Assembly: GCF_900110535.1 (NCBI RefSeq)
Contig: NZ_FOJA01000001.1
Coordinates: 62,001 to 126,000 of the forward strand
Length of the DNA stretch: 64,000 nucleotides
DNA from: Halobacterium jilantaiense
Lineage (GTDB): Archaea; Halobacteriota; Halobacteria; Halobacteriales; Halobacteriaceae
Direction of reading: 5' to 3'
Position 1 is the first letter of the stretch. Every line of letters starts with the position of its first letter. Positions 44,148-51,627 of this stretch are shown here, in pieces. Position numbers and translations under genes: made by a program. The notes beneath the pieces are model-generated. The model was not told the DNA's origin. It saw only the letters and a list, made by a program, of their open reading frames with translations, and searched no databases.

Positions 44148-44774
44148 ATGGACGACCGGCTCTCCACTGGCGTCGACGTGCTCGACCGCGAGCTCGGCGG
44201 CGGCGTCCCCCCGGGCACGGTCATCGCCTACGAGGCCCCACCGGCCAGCCAGGGAGAGCTCCTGCTGTACGAGCTCACGCGACCCCGTCCCACCCTCTAC
44301 CTCACGACGAACCGCACCGAAGACGCCGTCCGGGACGCCTTCGAGGCGACGAACGCCCCGACCGGCGACCCCCGGTTCGGCTACATCCCCGCGGCGGACT
44401 CACTGGAGAACGCCCGGCGCGCGTTCCGCTCGATTCCCGAGCAGTCGACGGTCATCTTCGACCCCGTCGACGCCCTGGAGCGCGCCGACCGCGCGCGCTA
44501 CGAGAACTTCCTCAACGAGCTCGGCAACCACGTGCGGAACACCGGCAGCGTCGCCGTCCTCCACTGCCTCGACACCGACAACACTCCCCCGCTGCGAGGG
44601 ACGACGGAACACCTCGCGGACGTCGTCTTCCAGCTGGAGCTCGAGGAGGCCGCGGGCGACATCGAGACGCAACTCACGGTGCCGAAGTTCCGCGGGGGCG
44701 CTGCCCTGGAGACGCCCGTGAAGCTCACGCTCCGCGAGCGCGTCCAGGTCGACACCAGTCGCGACATCGCCTGA
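44148..44774 (+). CDS. RAD55/KaiC-like protein with degraded P-loop
   Basis: A 208-residue RecA-superfamily relative: LSTGVDVLDRELGGGVPPGTVIAYEA is the usual RAD55/KaiC opening. The Walker A that should follow reads EAPPASQGELLLYEL, so Gly-Lys-Thr/Ser is missing. A Walker-B-like STVIFDPVDALE and ...SVAVLHCLD remain. Haloarchaea have related HTR-like proteins, thought to be regulatory. Nucleotide hydrolysis is unlikely. Confidence 0.78.
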   Translation: MDDRLSTGVDVLDRELGGGVPPGTVIAYEAPPASQGELLLYELTRPRPTLYLTTNRTEDAVRDAFEATNAPTGDPRFGYIPAADSLENARRAFRSIPEQSTVIFDPVDALERADRARYENFLNELGNHVRNTGSVAVLHCLDTDNTPPLRGTTEHLADVVFQLELEEAAGDIETQLTVPKFRGGAALETPVKLTLRERVQVDTSRDIA

Positions 44775-44849
44775 GTGTCCAACAGCCGTCGACAGCCGGG
44801 GCGAGCGCGGCCGCTACGCGTCGGGAAGAATGGAGAGAATCCGGGCTGC

Positions 44850-45788
44850 TTACTCGTCGTCGAGGTCGAGGTCCTCGTCGTCGAGTTCCTCGACGATTTC
44901 GTCGGCGTCGACGTCCGCATCCTCGAGGGCGTCCTCGACGTCGCCGAGGTCGCCGCCTGCGCCGCCCATCATGCCGCCCATGCCGGGCATGCCGGCGGGC
45001 TGGCCGTCGATAATCTCCTGGACGATGACGCGGTCGATGCCCAGCATGTCGATGACCTGGTTGAGCACCTGGCTCTTGCCCATCATCCACTGCTGGTTGA
45101 ACTGGAGCTGCTGGGACTGCTCGATGTAGAGGGTCTCCTTCTCGACCGTCTCCGTGGTGGTCTCGGTCTCGCCGTCCTCGTTCTCCTCGGTGACCTCCTC
45201 CTCGACTTCCTCGGTCTCTAGGTCGACGTCGAGTTCGACGTCGAACATCATCTTCAGGAAGCCGACGGCCTGCTCCTCGCGGTCGGTGACCTCGTCGAGG
45301 ACTTCGTAGTCGTACTCGACGTCCTCACCCGCGAGCGGGTGGTTGAAGTCGACGCGTGCGCGGCCGCCGATGATGGCTTCGACGTGGCCGTGCTCGCCGT
45401 CGACGTCGACGTGCGCGCCGGGGTAGCGCTCGTCTTCGGGAATCTTGTTCGCGGAGACGGTGCGGACCTCCTCCTCGTCGTACTCGCCGAAGGCCTCCTC
45501 GGCGACGACGGTACCCTCGTCACCGACGTCCTTGCCCTTCAGGTCGTCCTCGACGGCCTCGAAGATGTGGCCCTCGCCGATGACGATGGTGCGCGGTGAG
45601 AAGTCCTGCTCCTCGGTGTCGACGCCCTCGTCCTCGGCGACCTCCTCGTCAGTGGTGTCGACGAGTTCCTCGCTATCGACGGTGTAGGCGGTGTAGGAGA
45701 GCTCTACGAAGTCTCCCTCCTCGAAGCCGCCCTGTTCGTCGCTGGATTCATCGGCCTGCTCGGCCTCGGTTTCGTCGCTCATACCCAT
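44850..45788 (-). CDS. slyD: FKBP-type peptidyl-prolyl isomerase, SlyD-like
   Basis: A ~312-residue archaeal FKBP: FVELSYTAYTVDSEELVDTTDEE, the insert-in-flap domain with GAHVDVDGEHGHVEAIIGGRARVDFNHPLAGE, and DVEYDYEVLDEV. The following acidic region leads to a separate C-terminal domain (QQWMMGKSQVLNQVIDMLGIDRVIVQEI), a Met/Gly-rich linker and an acidic tail. It acts as a cytosolic folding helper. The start is at 45788 or two codons downstream at 45782. Confidence 0.9.
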   Translation of the reverse strand: MGMSDETEAEQADESSDEQGGFEEGDFVELSYTAYTVDSEELVDTTDEEVAEDEGVDTEEQDFSPRTIVIGEGHIFEAVEDDLKGKDVGDEGTVVAEEAFGEYDEEEVRTVSANKIPEDERYPGAHVDVDGEHGHVEAIIGGRARVDFNHPLAGEDVEYDYEVLDEVTDREEQAVGFLKMMFDVELDVDLETEEVEEEVTEENEDGETETTTETVEKETLYIEQSQQLQFNQQWMMGKSQVLNQVIDMLGIDRVIVQEIIDGQPAGMPGMGGMMGGAGGDLGDVEDALEDADVDADEIVEELDDEDLDLDDE

Positions 45789-45842
45789 ACGCACTCCCGT
45801 TCCACCCTTAAGAATCACGTTTCGCACCTGTGAGCACGGGCG

Positions 45843-46040
45843 TCAGCGCGCGTCCGTCAGGGAGACGACTGCGTCGGCGTCGACGGACAGCCACGTGGTC
45901 GTGTAGTCGGCGGCCGAGACGTCCCGCGGAGAGACGGTGACGCGGTCCGGCTGGTCGGTGTACCGGACCACGTGTAGGCGGAGGTCGGGGTCGTCGTCTG
46001 GCGCGCTGAACGCGTCGCCGCCGCGAGCGTCGACTGACAT
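45843..46040 (-). CDS. DUF7511-like small protein
   Basis: A 65-residue protein with LHVVRYTDQPDRVTVSPRDVSAADYTTTWLSVD, matching the small haloarchaeal DUF7511 pattern. Function unknown. It lies 54 bases upstream of the slyD start on the same strand and diverges from the CYTH gene. Confidence 0.7.
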   Translation of the reverse strand: MSVDARGGDAFSAPDDDPDLRLHVVRYTDQPDRVTVSPRDVSAADYTTTWLSVDADAVVSLTDAR

Positions 46041-46150
46041 GACAGTCGGGAGTGTCACCGGAGTCGCCTTGAACGCTGCTAAGAGCCGAACGTACGGCTA
46101 TGGAGACATCAAGCGCCGGCCTTTTCTCCCGGCACCTCGACCCAGCAGTC

Positions 46151-46783
46151 ATGTACGAGGTGGAGGTGAAGGTGCCGGCAGACCACGACGACGTCCGAAC
46201 GGCGCTCAACGAGGCGGGCGCGGAGTACCTGGGGACGGTGGCGCAGTCGGACACGTACTACGACGCGCCACACCGGGACTTCGCGGCGACCGACGAGGCG
46301 TTCCGCATCCGGACTGTCGCGTCGGCCGTCGCGGACTTCGAGCGTGGCGACGACCTCGCGGCGGATGTCGACGCCGTTCTCTCGGGTGGCGCTTGCGCCG
46401 GCGGCGAGACCAGGGTGACCTACAAGGGGCCGCTCGTCGAGACTGAGTCGAAGACCCGTGAGGAGTTCGAGACGACTGTCGGCGACGCAGACGAGATGGC
46501 CGCGGTCCTCGACGGCCTCGGCTTCGAGCCGGCGGCCGACGTGCGGAAGCTCCGGGCGAAGTTCCGGCTGGCGGAGTTCACCGTCCTGCTGGATGCCGTC
46601 GAGGGCGTCGGCGACTACGTCGAAATCGAGACCGAGGTGGACACGGAAGCCGAGGTCGAGGCCGCCCGCGAGCACGCCTACGAGGTGCTCCGGGACCTCG
46701 GACTGGACCCGACCGAGCAGATTCGGACATCGTATCTCGGCCTCAAGCTCGGCGACGACGAGGTCGCCGCCGAAGATGCGTAG
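46151..46783 (+). CDS. CYTH domain protein (class IV adenylate cyclase/ThTPase family)
   Basis: A 210-residue CYTH protein. The signature MYEVEVKVPA (ExExK) is at the N-terminus, followed by SDTYYDAP, RIRT, RVTYKGP, KLRAKFRL and YVEIETEV, which line the triphosphate tunnel. Archaeal members may be cyclases or triphosphatases; which reaction applies cannot be told. ATG 46151 puts the signature at the N-terminus as required. Confidence 0.9.
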   Translation: MYEVEVKVPADHDDVRTALNEAGAEYLGTVAQSDTYYDAPHRDFAATDEAFRIRTVASAVADFERGDDLAADVDAVLSGGACAGGETRVTYKGPLVETESKTREEFETTVGDADEMAAVLDGLGFEPAADVRKLRAKFRLAEFTVLLDAVEGVGDYVEIETEVDTEAEVEAAREHAYEVLRDLGLDPTEQIRTSYLGLKLGDDEVAAEDA

Positions 46784-46848
46784 TGGGCATAATTCCGGCT
46801 GTCACCGTTTTCGCAAGTTATAGGAACCGAGACTTGGTAGATTCGCCA

Positions 46849-48069
46849 ATGACCGACCGGAACATCCAGGTGCAGTCCCTCGACCGCGGTGCTGTCGAGG
46901 ACGAGGCCGTCGAAATCGTCGAACGAAAGGGCCTTGGCCACCCCGACTCCATCTGCGACGGCATCGCCGAACACGTCTGTGAACGCCTCGCTCAGGAGTA
47001 CCTCGACCGCGTCGGCACGGTCCTCCACTTCAACACCGACGAGACCCAGCTCGTCGCCGGTGACGCCGCCCCCGCCTTCGGCGGCGGCGAAGTCGTCGAC
47101 CCCATCTACATCCTCGTCGTCGGCCGCGCCACCAGCCACTACGTCGACGACGACGGCACCGAGTACCACATCCCCGTCGACTCCATCGCCCTCGAAGCCG
47201 CCCGCGACTACCTCCGAGAGACCCTCCCCAACCTCGACCTCGAGACGGACGTCATCGTCGACGTCAAACTCGGCGAAGGCTCCGGCGACCTCCAGGAGGT
47301 CTTCACTGAGGACGGCCCGAACGTTCCGATGGCCAACGACACCTCCTTCGGCGTCGGCCACGCCCCCCTCACGGAGACCGAGCGCATCGTCCGCGAGACC
47401 GAACGCTCCCTCAACGGCGACTACGCCGACGACAATCCCGCCGTCGGCGAGGACGTCAAAGTCATGGGCAAACGCGAGGACGACCACATCGACCTCACCG
47501 TCGCCGCCGCCTTCGTCGACGCGTACGTCCCCGACATGGACGCCTACACCGCCCAGATCGAGGCGCTCCGCGACCACGTCCACGACCTCGCCACCGACCA
47601 CACCGACCGCGAGGTCACCGTCCACGTCAACACCGCCGACGACTACGAATCCGGCTCCATCTACCTCACCACCACCGGCACCAGCGCCGAACAGGGCGAC
47701 GACGGCAGCGTCGGCCGCGGCAACCGCGCCAACGGCCTCATCACCCCGAACCGCTCCATGAGCATGGAAGCCACCTCCGGCAAGAACCCCGTCAACCACA
47801 TCGGGAAAATCTACAACCTCCTCTCGACTCAGATTGCCGAGGAAGTCGTCGCCGAAGTCGATGGCATCCGCGACCTCCGCGTCCGCCTCCTCTCCCAGAT
47901 CGGCCGCCCCATCGACGAACCCCACGTCGCCGACGTCCACGTCGTCACCGAAGACGGCCTCGACGTCTCCGACGTCGAATCCGAGATTCAGGCCATCGTC
48001 GACGACGAACTCGCGAACGTCACGGACGTCACCAAACGCGTCATCGACGGCGAACTGACTACGTTCTAG
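46849..48069 (+). CDS. mat: Archaeal S-adenosylmethionine synthetase
   Basis: A 406-residue archaeal-type methionine adenosyltransferase, unrelated in overall sequence to bacterial MetK. It shows [60 protein letters not shown] and [32 protein letters not shown]. Codon choice is extremely C-ending even for this genome, consistent with high expression. ATG 46849 is the family start. Confidence 0.96.
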   Translation: MTDRNIQVQSLDRGAVEDEAVEIVERKGLGHPDSICDGIAEHVCERLAQEYLDRVGTVLHFNTDETQLVAGDAAPAFGGGEVVDPIYILVVGRATSHYVDDDGTEYHIPVDSIALEAARDYLRETLPNLDLETDVIVDVKLGEGSGDLQEVFTEDGPNVPMANDTSFGVGHAPLTETERIVRETERSLNGDYADDNPAVGEDVKVMGKREDDHIDLTVAAAFVDAYVPDMDAYTAQIEALRDHVHDLATDHTDREVTVHVNTADDYESGSIYLTTTGTSAEQGDDGSVGRGNRANGLITPNRSMSMEATSGKNPVNHIGKIYNLLSTQIAEEVVAEVDGIRDLRVRLLSQIGRPIDEPHVADVHVVTEDGLDVSDVESEIQAIVDDELANVTDVTKRVIDGELTTF

Positions 48070-48072
48070 TAC

Positions 48073-48117
48073 CTTTTGCGCTGCGCTCGGCGGCTTCGCC
48101 GCCTCGCTCGGCAAAAG
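48073..48117 (+). terminator. Hairpin after mat, possible terminator
   Basis: CTTTTGC (48073-48079) pairs with GCAAAAG (48111-48117) around an inner perfect hairpin GGCGGCTTCGCCGCC (48089-48103). It begins four bases after the mat stop. No long T run follows, so termination is only suggested. Confidence 0.4.
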
Positions 48118-48236
48118 CTACGCCAAAAGCACTCCTCCTTCGGTTCGCTCGCTGCGCTCGCTCCCCTCAGTCGTCGGCCCGAGCGCTCCCGCTGGTCGCG
48201 CTCGGTGAACCGCTCGCCCCGGCCTCTTCGCGGCGT

Positions 48237-48293
48237 CCTCAGAAATGCTTCGCGTTTCTGATGGGCTGCACGAGAGCTTCGCTCTCGTGAACG
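48237..48293. repeat. Two-hairpin palindromic module, intergenic copy
   Basis: CCTCAGAA leads into a 7-bp stem (TCAGAAA / TTTCTGA), then a linker TGGGCTGC, a second stem (ACGAGAG / CTCTCGT with loop CTTCG), and GAACG. The same framework with different stem sequences occurs at 52300-52358. Confidence 0.6.
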
Positions 48294-48536
48294 CTCGGCT
48301 CGCGGATGCTAGCCGCTGCCAGTTGATTGACTGGCCGAATCCCGCCGGCTGCGTAAGTTCAAGTAGCAGGCCGGGACCAGAGCCGTCGTGACCTGACGAT
48401 CCGTGCGGGTCCGGCCGAGACGGGAGTGCGGCGTGCCGGCCCGCAGCAGTCCAGCCGCCTGCTCGCCAGCCCCCGGTCTGCGAGTGTTCTCGGCCGTAGC
48501 GATAGGTGTTTACTGCCGGGATGGCTTGCACCGTCT

Positions 48537-49715
48537 ATGCTTCCGCCCGGAGCCGACACTGTCGTCGTGCGGCACGGCGACGTCGGCGTGAAGTCGAGTC
48601 ACGTCCAGTCCGAGATGGAGCGGACGCTCCGGGAGAACGTCGCCGCGATGCTCGCCGACCGCGGCGTTCCGGGTGAGGTCGACCGCGAGTGGGGTCGCAT
48701 CCTCGTCCGCACCCCCGAACCGGACCGTGCGGCCGACGCCGCGGCCGACACCTTCGGCGTCGTCTCCGCCAGCCCCGCCGTCGCAGCTCCCTCGAATCTC
48801 GACGCCATCACGGACGCGCTCGCCGATACCGCCCGCGAACACTACCGCGAGGGCGCGTTCGCGGTCGACGCTCGCCGCGCCGGCAGCCACGACTTCGACA
48901 GCCGCGACGTCAACCGCGCGGGCGGCGACGCCGTCTGGGCGGCCGTCGAGGACGACTTCGAACCCGAAGTGGACCTCGACGACCCCGATTTGACGTTCTC
49001 TGTCGAAGTCCGCGACGAGGAGGCGTTCGTCTTCCTAGAGACCCGGGACGGACCCGGCGGCATGCCGCTGGGCACGCAGAAACCACTCGTGGCGCTCCTC
49101 TCCGGCGGCATCGACTCACCGGTCGCCGCCTGGCAGGCGATGAAACGCGGCGCGCCGGTGGTCCCGCTGTACCTCGACCTCGGCGACTACGGCGGCCCCG
49201 ACCACCTCGCTCGGGCCGAGGAAGCCGCCAGGAAACTGGACGCGTACGCGCCGAACCGCGACCTCGACCTCCGGGTCGCGCCGGCCGGCGACGCGGTCGG
49301 GCGACTCGCGGAGTCCGTCGGCCGCACCCGGATGCTCTCCTACCGGCGGTTCATGTACCGGGTCGCCGAGCACGTCGCCGAAGACGCCGGTGCAGTCGGC
49401 GTCGTCACCGGTGAGGCCATCGGCCAGAAGTCCAGCCAGACCACGGCGAACCTCGGCGTCGTCGACCGCGCGACGCACCTTCCGGTCCACCGGCCGCTGC
49501 TCACCTGGGACAAACAGGAGATAATCCGGGCCGCCCGCGACATCGGCACCTACCGGGACTCCACCATCGAAGTGGGCTGCAACCGGCTCGCGCCGAGCCA
49601 GCCGCTCACCGCCGCCCCGGTCGAGAGCGTTCGGAAAGACGAGCCGGACGACCTCTTCGAGTGGGCGCGGGAGGTCGCCGACGTCGTCGAGCGCGCGGAG
49701 GTGCCGAGAGCGTGA
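48537..49715 (+). CDS. thiI: tRNA 4-thiouridine synthase ThiI
   Basis: A 392-residue ThiI with N-terminal ferredoxin-like and THUMP domains (VVVRHGDVGVKSSHVQ..., FAVDARRAGSHDFDSRDVNR) and the PP-loop LLSGGIDSPVAAWQAMKRGA that adenylates U8 of tRNA. RMLSYRRFMYRVAE and GQKSSQTTANL follow. No rhodanese domain is present, as usual in archaea. ATG 48537 gives MLPPGADTVVVRHGD. Confidence 0.94.
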   Translation: MLPPGADTVVVRHGDVGVKSSHVQSEMERTLRENVAAMLADRGVPGEVDREWGRILVRTPEPDRAADAAADTFGVVSASPAVAAPSNLDAITDALADTAREHYREGAFAVDARRAGSHDFDSRDVNRAGGDAVWAAVEDDFEPEVDLDDPDLTFSVEVRDEEAFVFLETRDGPGGMPLGTQKPLVALLSGGIDSPVAAWQAMKRGAPVVPLYLDLGDYGGPDHLARAEEAARKLDAYAPNRDLDLRVAPAGDAVGRLAESVGRTRMLSYRRFMYRVAEHVAEDAGAVGVVTGEAIGQKSSQTTANLGVVDRATHLPVHRPLLTWDKQEIIRAARDIGTYRDSTIEVGCNRLAPSQPLTAAPVESVRKDEPDDLFEWAREVADVVERAEVPRA

Positions 49716-50161
49716 CGGAGGTACTGGTCCTCGGTAGCGACGACGCGGACCTCCGGCTGGACCTGTTCGATTACGACACCGCGCGCCGCGCGCTCGCCAC
49801 CTACGACGTGCGGTCGCCGTACGCGAACACGGTCGCCGTCGACACGGTGAGTCTCGGCGGCGCGGTCTCGCTGCTGAACGACCTGAACTGGTATCTCGTC
49901 CGGCTCGCCGACGCCGCGTTCGTCCGGGAGCCGTCGGTCTCGGAGACGGAGTGGCTGTCCCGCGACCTCGCCGCGAAGGTGCGGGACGGCGAGGTCCGGG
50001 CGGCCGAGACCGACGCGCACCTGAAGGTGTACGGCGTCGAGGGCGGCGCGCTCGTCGAGCCGATGTACGTCACACGAACGCAGGGCGAACACCCCGAGTA
50101 CGACCTCCGCGAGGTCGACGAGACGTTCACGGTGCGCGTCAGCGAAGACGAGTTCCGGTAG
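49712..50161 (+). CDS. DUF5804 family protein
   Basis: A 149-residue haloarchaeal protein, VTEVLVLGSDDADLRLDLFDY and LNDLNWYLVRLADAAFVREP. The GTG start overlaps the thiI stop (GTGA), indicating coupled translation and perhaps a link to tRNA thiolation. Function unknown. Confidence 0.8.
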   Translation: MTEVLVLGSDDADLRLDLFDYDTARRALATYDVRSPYANTVAVDTVSLGGAVSLLNDLNWYLVRLADAAFVREPSVSETEWLSRDLAAKVRDGEVRAAETDAHLKVYGVEGGALVEPMYVTRTQGEHPEYDLREVDETFTVRVSEDEFR

Positions 50162-50164
50162 CCC

Positions 50165-51154
50165 TCAGTCGAAGACGCCGGCGGAGAGGTAGCGTTCGCC
50201 GGAGTCGGGGAAGACGGTAACGACCAGCGGGCAGTCGTCGTAGGGGTCGCCGCCGTCCGCGAGCGCGTCGCCGTTCAGGTCCTCGAAGTCCTCGGCGTCG
50301 AAGTCGACCTCCGGGCAGTTCAGTCCGGGGTCGGCGATTCGCTCGGCGACCCGACTGGCGGCCCGGTAGACGGCTCCGCTGGACTGCCCGACGAGGATGC
50401 CGTCCTCGCGGGCGAGGGTCTGAACTGCGGTCTCGGCGTCCTCGACGTCGACTGTCTCGACGGTGTCGATGAGGTCTCTGTCCAGGATGTCGCTGACGAA
50501 CCCCGGCCCCATCCCCTGGAAGTCGTCGTCGCCTGATTCGCCGGTCGAGAGCACGGCGTTTGATTCGGGTTCGACGGCGACCACCTCCATGTCGGGGTAC
50601 TCCTCTTTCAACCGGGTCGCGGTGCCGGTAATCGTACCACCAGTGCCGACGCCCGCGACGAACGCGTCGATTTCGCGGCCCTCCACCTGGTCCAGAATCT
50701 CCTCGGCGGTCGTCCGGTAGTGCGCTCGCGGGTTCGCGGGGTTCTCGAACTGGCCGATGCGGAAGCCGCCGTCCTCGGCGGCGAGACGGTCGGCGACCCC
50801 GTTTGCGGTCTCCATCCCGCCCTCGACGAGTTCGAGGTCGGCACCGTACGCCCGCAGCAACTGCTTGCGCTCCGTGGACATGTCGGCGGGCATCGCGATG
50901 GTGAGGTCGTAGCCGCGCGCGGCGGCGACGACCGCCAGTCCGATGCCGGTGTTGCCGCTGGTGGCTTCGACGAGTCGGTCCCCCGGCTGGATCGCCCCCT
51001 CGCGCTCGGCGGCCAGTACCATCTCCCGCGCGGGCCGGTCTTTCGCCGACCCGCCGGGGTTGAACCCCTCGAGTTTGGCCGCGATGGTTGCGCCCTCGGG
51101 CGCTGGCACGCGCACGAGCGGCGTCCCGATGGCGTCCAGAATGCTGTCCTTCAT
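50165..51154 (-). CDS. cysK: Cysteine synthase (PLP-dependent)
   Basis: A 329-residue fold-type II PLP enzyme forming cysteine from an activated serine and sulphide. It has EGFNPGGSAKDRPAREM with the PLP lysine, EATSGNTGIGLA, and GVGTGGTITGTATRL for the phosphate. The C-terminal ~45 residues (ADPGLNCPEVDFDAEDFEDLNG...) form an acidic extension with two Cys. The choice between O-acetylserine and phosphoserine donors cannot be made. Confidence 0.92.
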   Translation of the reverse strand: MKDSILDAIGTPLVRVPAPEGATIAAKLEGFNPGGSAKDRPAREMVLAAEREGAIQPGDRLVEATSGNTGIGLAVVAAARGYDLTIAMPADMSTERKQLLRAYGADLELVEGGMETANGVADRLAAEDGGFRIGQFENPANPRAHYRTTAEEILDQVEGREIDAFVAGVGTGGTITGTATRLKEEYPDMEVVAVEPESNAVLSTGESGDDDFQGMGPGFVSDILDRDLIDTVETVDVEDAETAVQTLAREDGILVGQSSGAVYRAASRVAERIADPGLNCPEVDFDAEDFEDLNGDALADGGDPYDDCPLVVTVFPDSGERYLSAGVFD

Positions 51155-51261
51155 TGTCTCATCTTACGAGACCCCGGAGTAAACGTGTATCGGGCCGTGG
51201 CAGCGCCTGCCGGCTCTGCCGCTGGCGGCGGGTTTTTGCCGGCGTCCCGCCAACTGGTGGT

Positions 51262-51627
51262 ATGACACTGAGTACGATGGAGCCGAACCCGGCGTGGGAC
51301 GCCGACTCCTACCCGGCGGTCGTCGACGCGTTCGAGAGTCTGGCCGACGGCGCGACCGTCCACGTCTGGGGCGCGGACTGGTGCGGGGACTGCCGCTCGC
51401 AGCTCCCGGACTTCGCGGCTGCGCTGGACGCGTCGGGCGTGGACCCCGAAGTGTACCCGGTCGAGCGCGGCGACGACGGGAAGACGGGGCCGAACGTCGA
51501 GGCCTACGGCGTCGACCTGATTCCGACCGTCGTGGTGGAGAGCCCCGACGGCGAGGAGTTGGCGCGGTTCGAGGAGCGGGAGCGCCAGCCGCCCGCCCAA
51601 TTCCTCGCCGCGCAGCTCACCGACTGA
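51262..51627 (+). CDS. Thioredoxin-like protein
   Basis: A 121-residue thioredoxin fold with the redox motif WGADWCGDCRSQLPDF and the cis-Pro strand VDLIPTVVVESPDG. CGDC is one of the non-classical redox pairs. Its last 11 bases overlap the end of the convergent YyaL-type gene. Confidence 0.88.
   Translation: MTLSTMEPNPAWDADSYPAVVDAFESLADGATVHVWGADWCGDCRSQLPDFAAALDASGVDPEVYPVERGDDGKTGPNVEAYGVDLIPTVVVESPDGEELARFEERERQPPAQFLAAQLTD

Larger units (their letters stand above)
48070..48536. other. Hairpin-rich intergenic region between mat and thiI
   Basis: About 470 bases with no credible gene. It begins with a terminator-like structure, then has several GC-rich palindromes with CTTCG-like loops, including a two-hairpin module at 48237-48293 that recurs inside a coding sequence at 52300-52358. 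Sequence nearer thiI has no notable structure. Confidence 0.6.

Noticed and set aside
46678-48114. A 478-codon open frame antisense to mat
   Set aside because: Almost entirely Val, Asp, Gly and Glu; mirrors the strong codon bias of mat.
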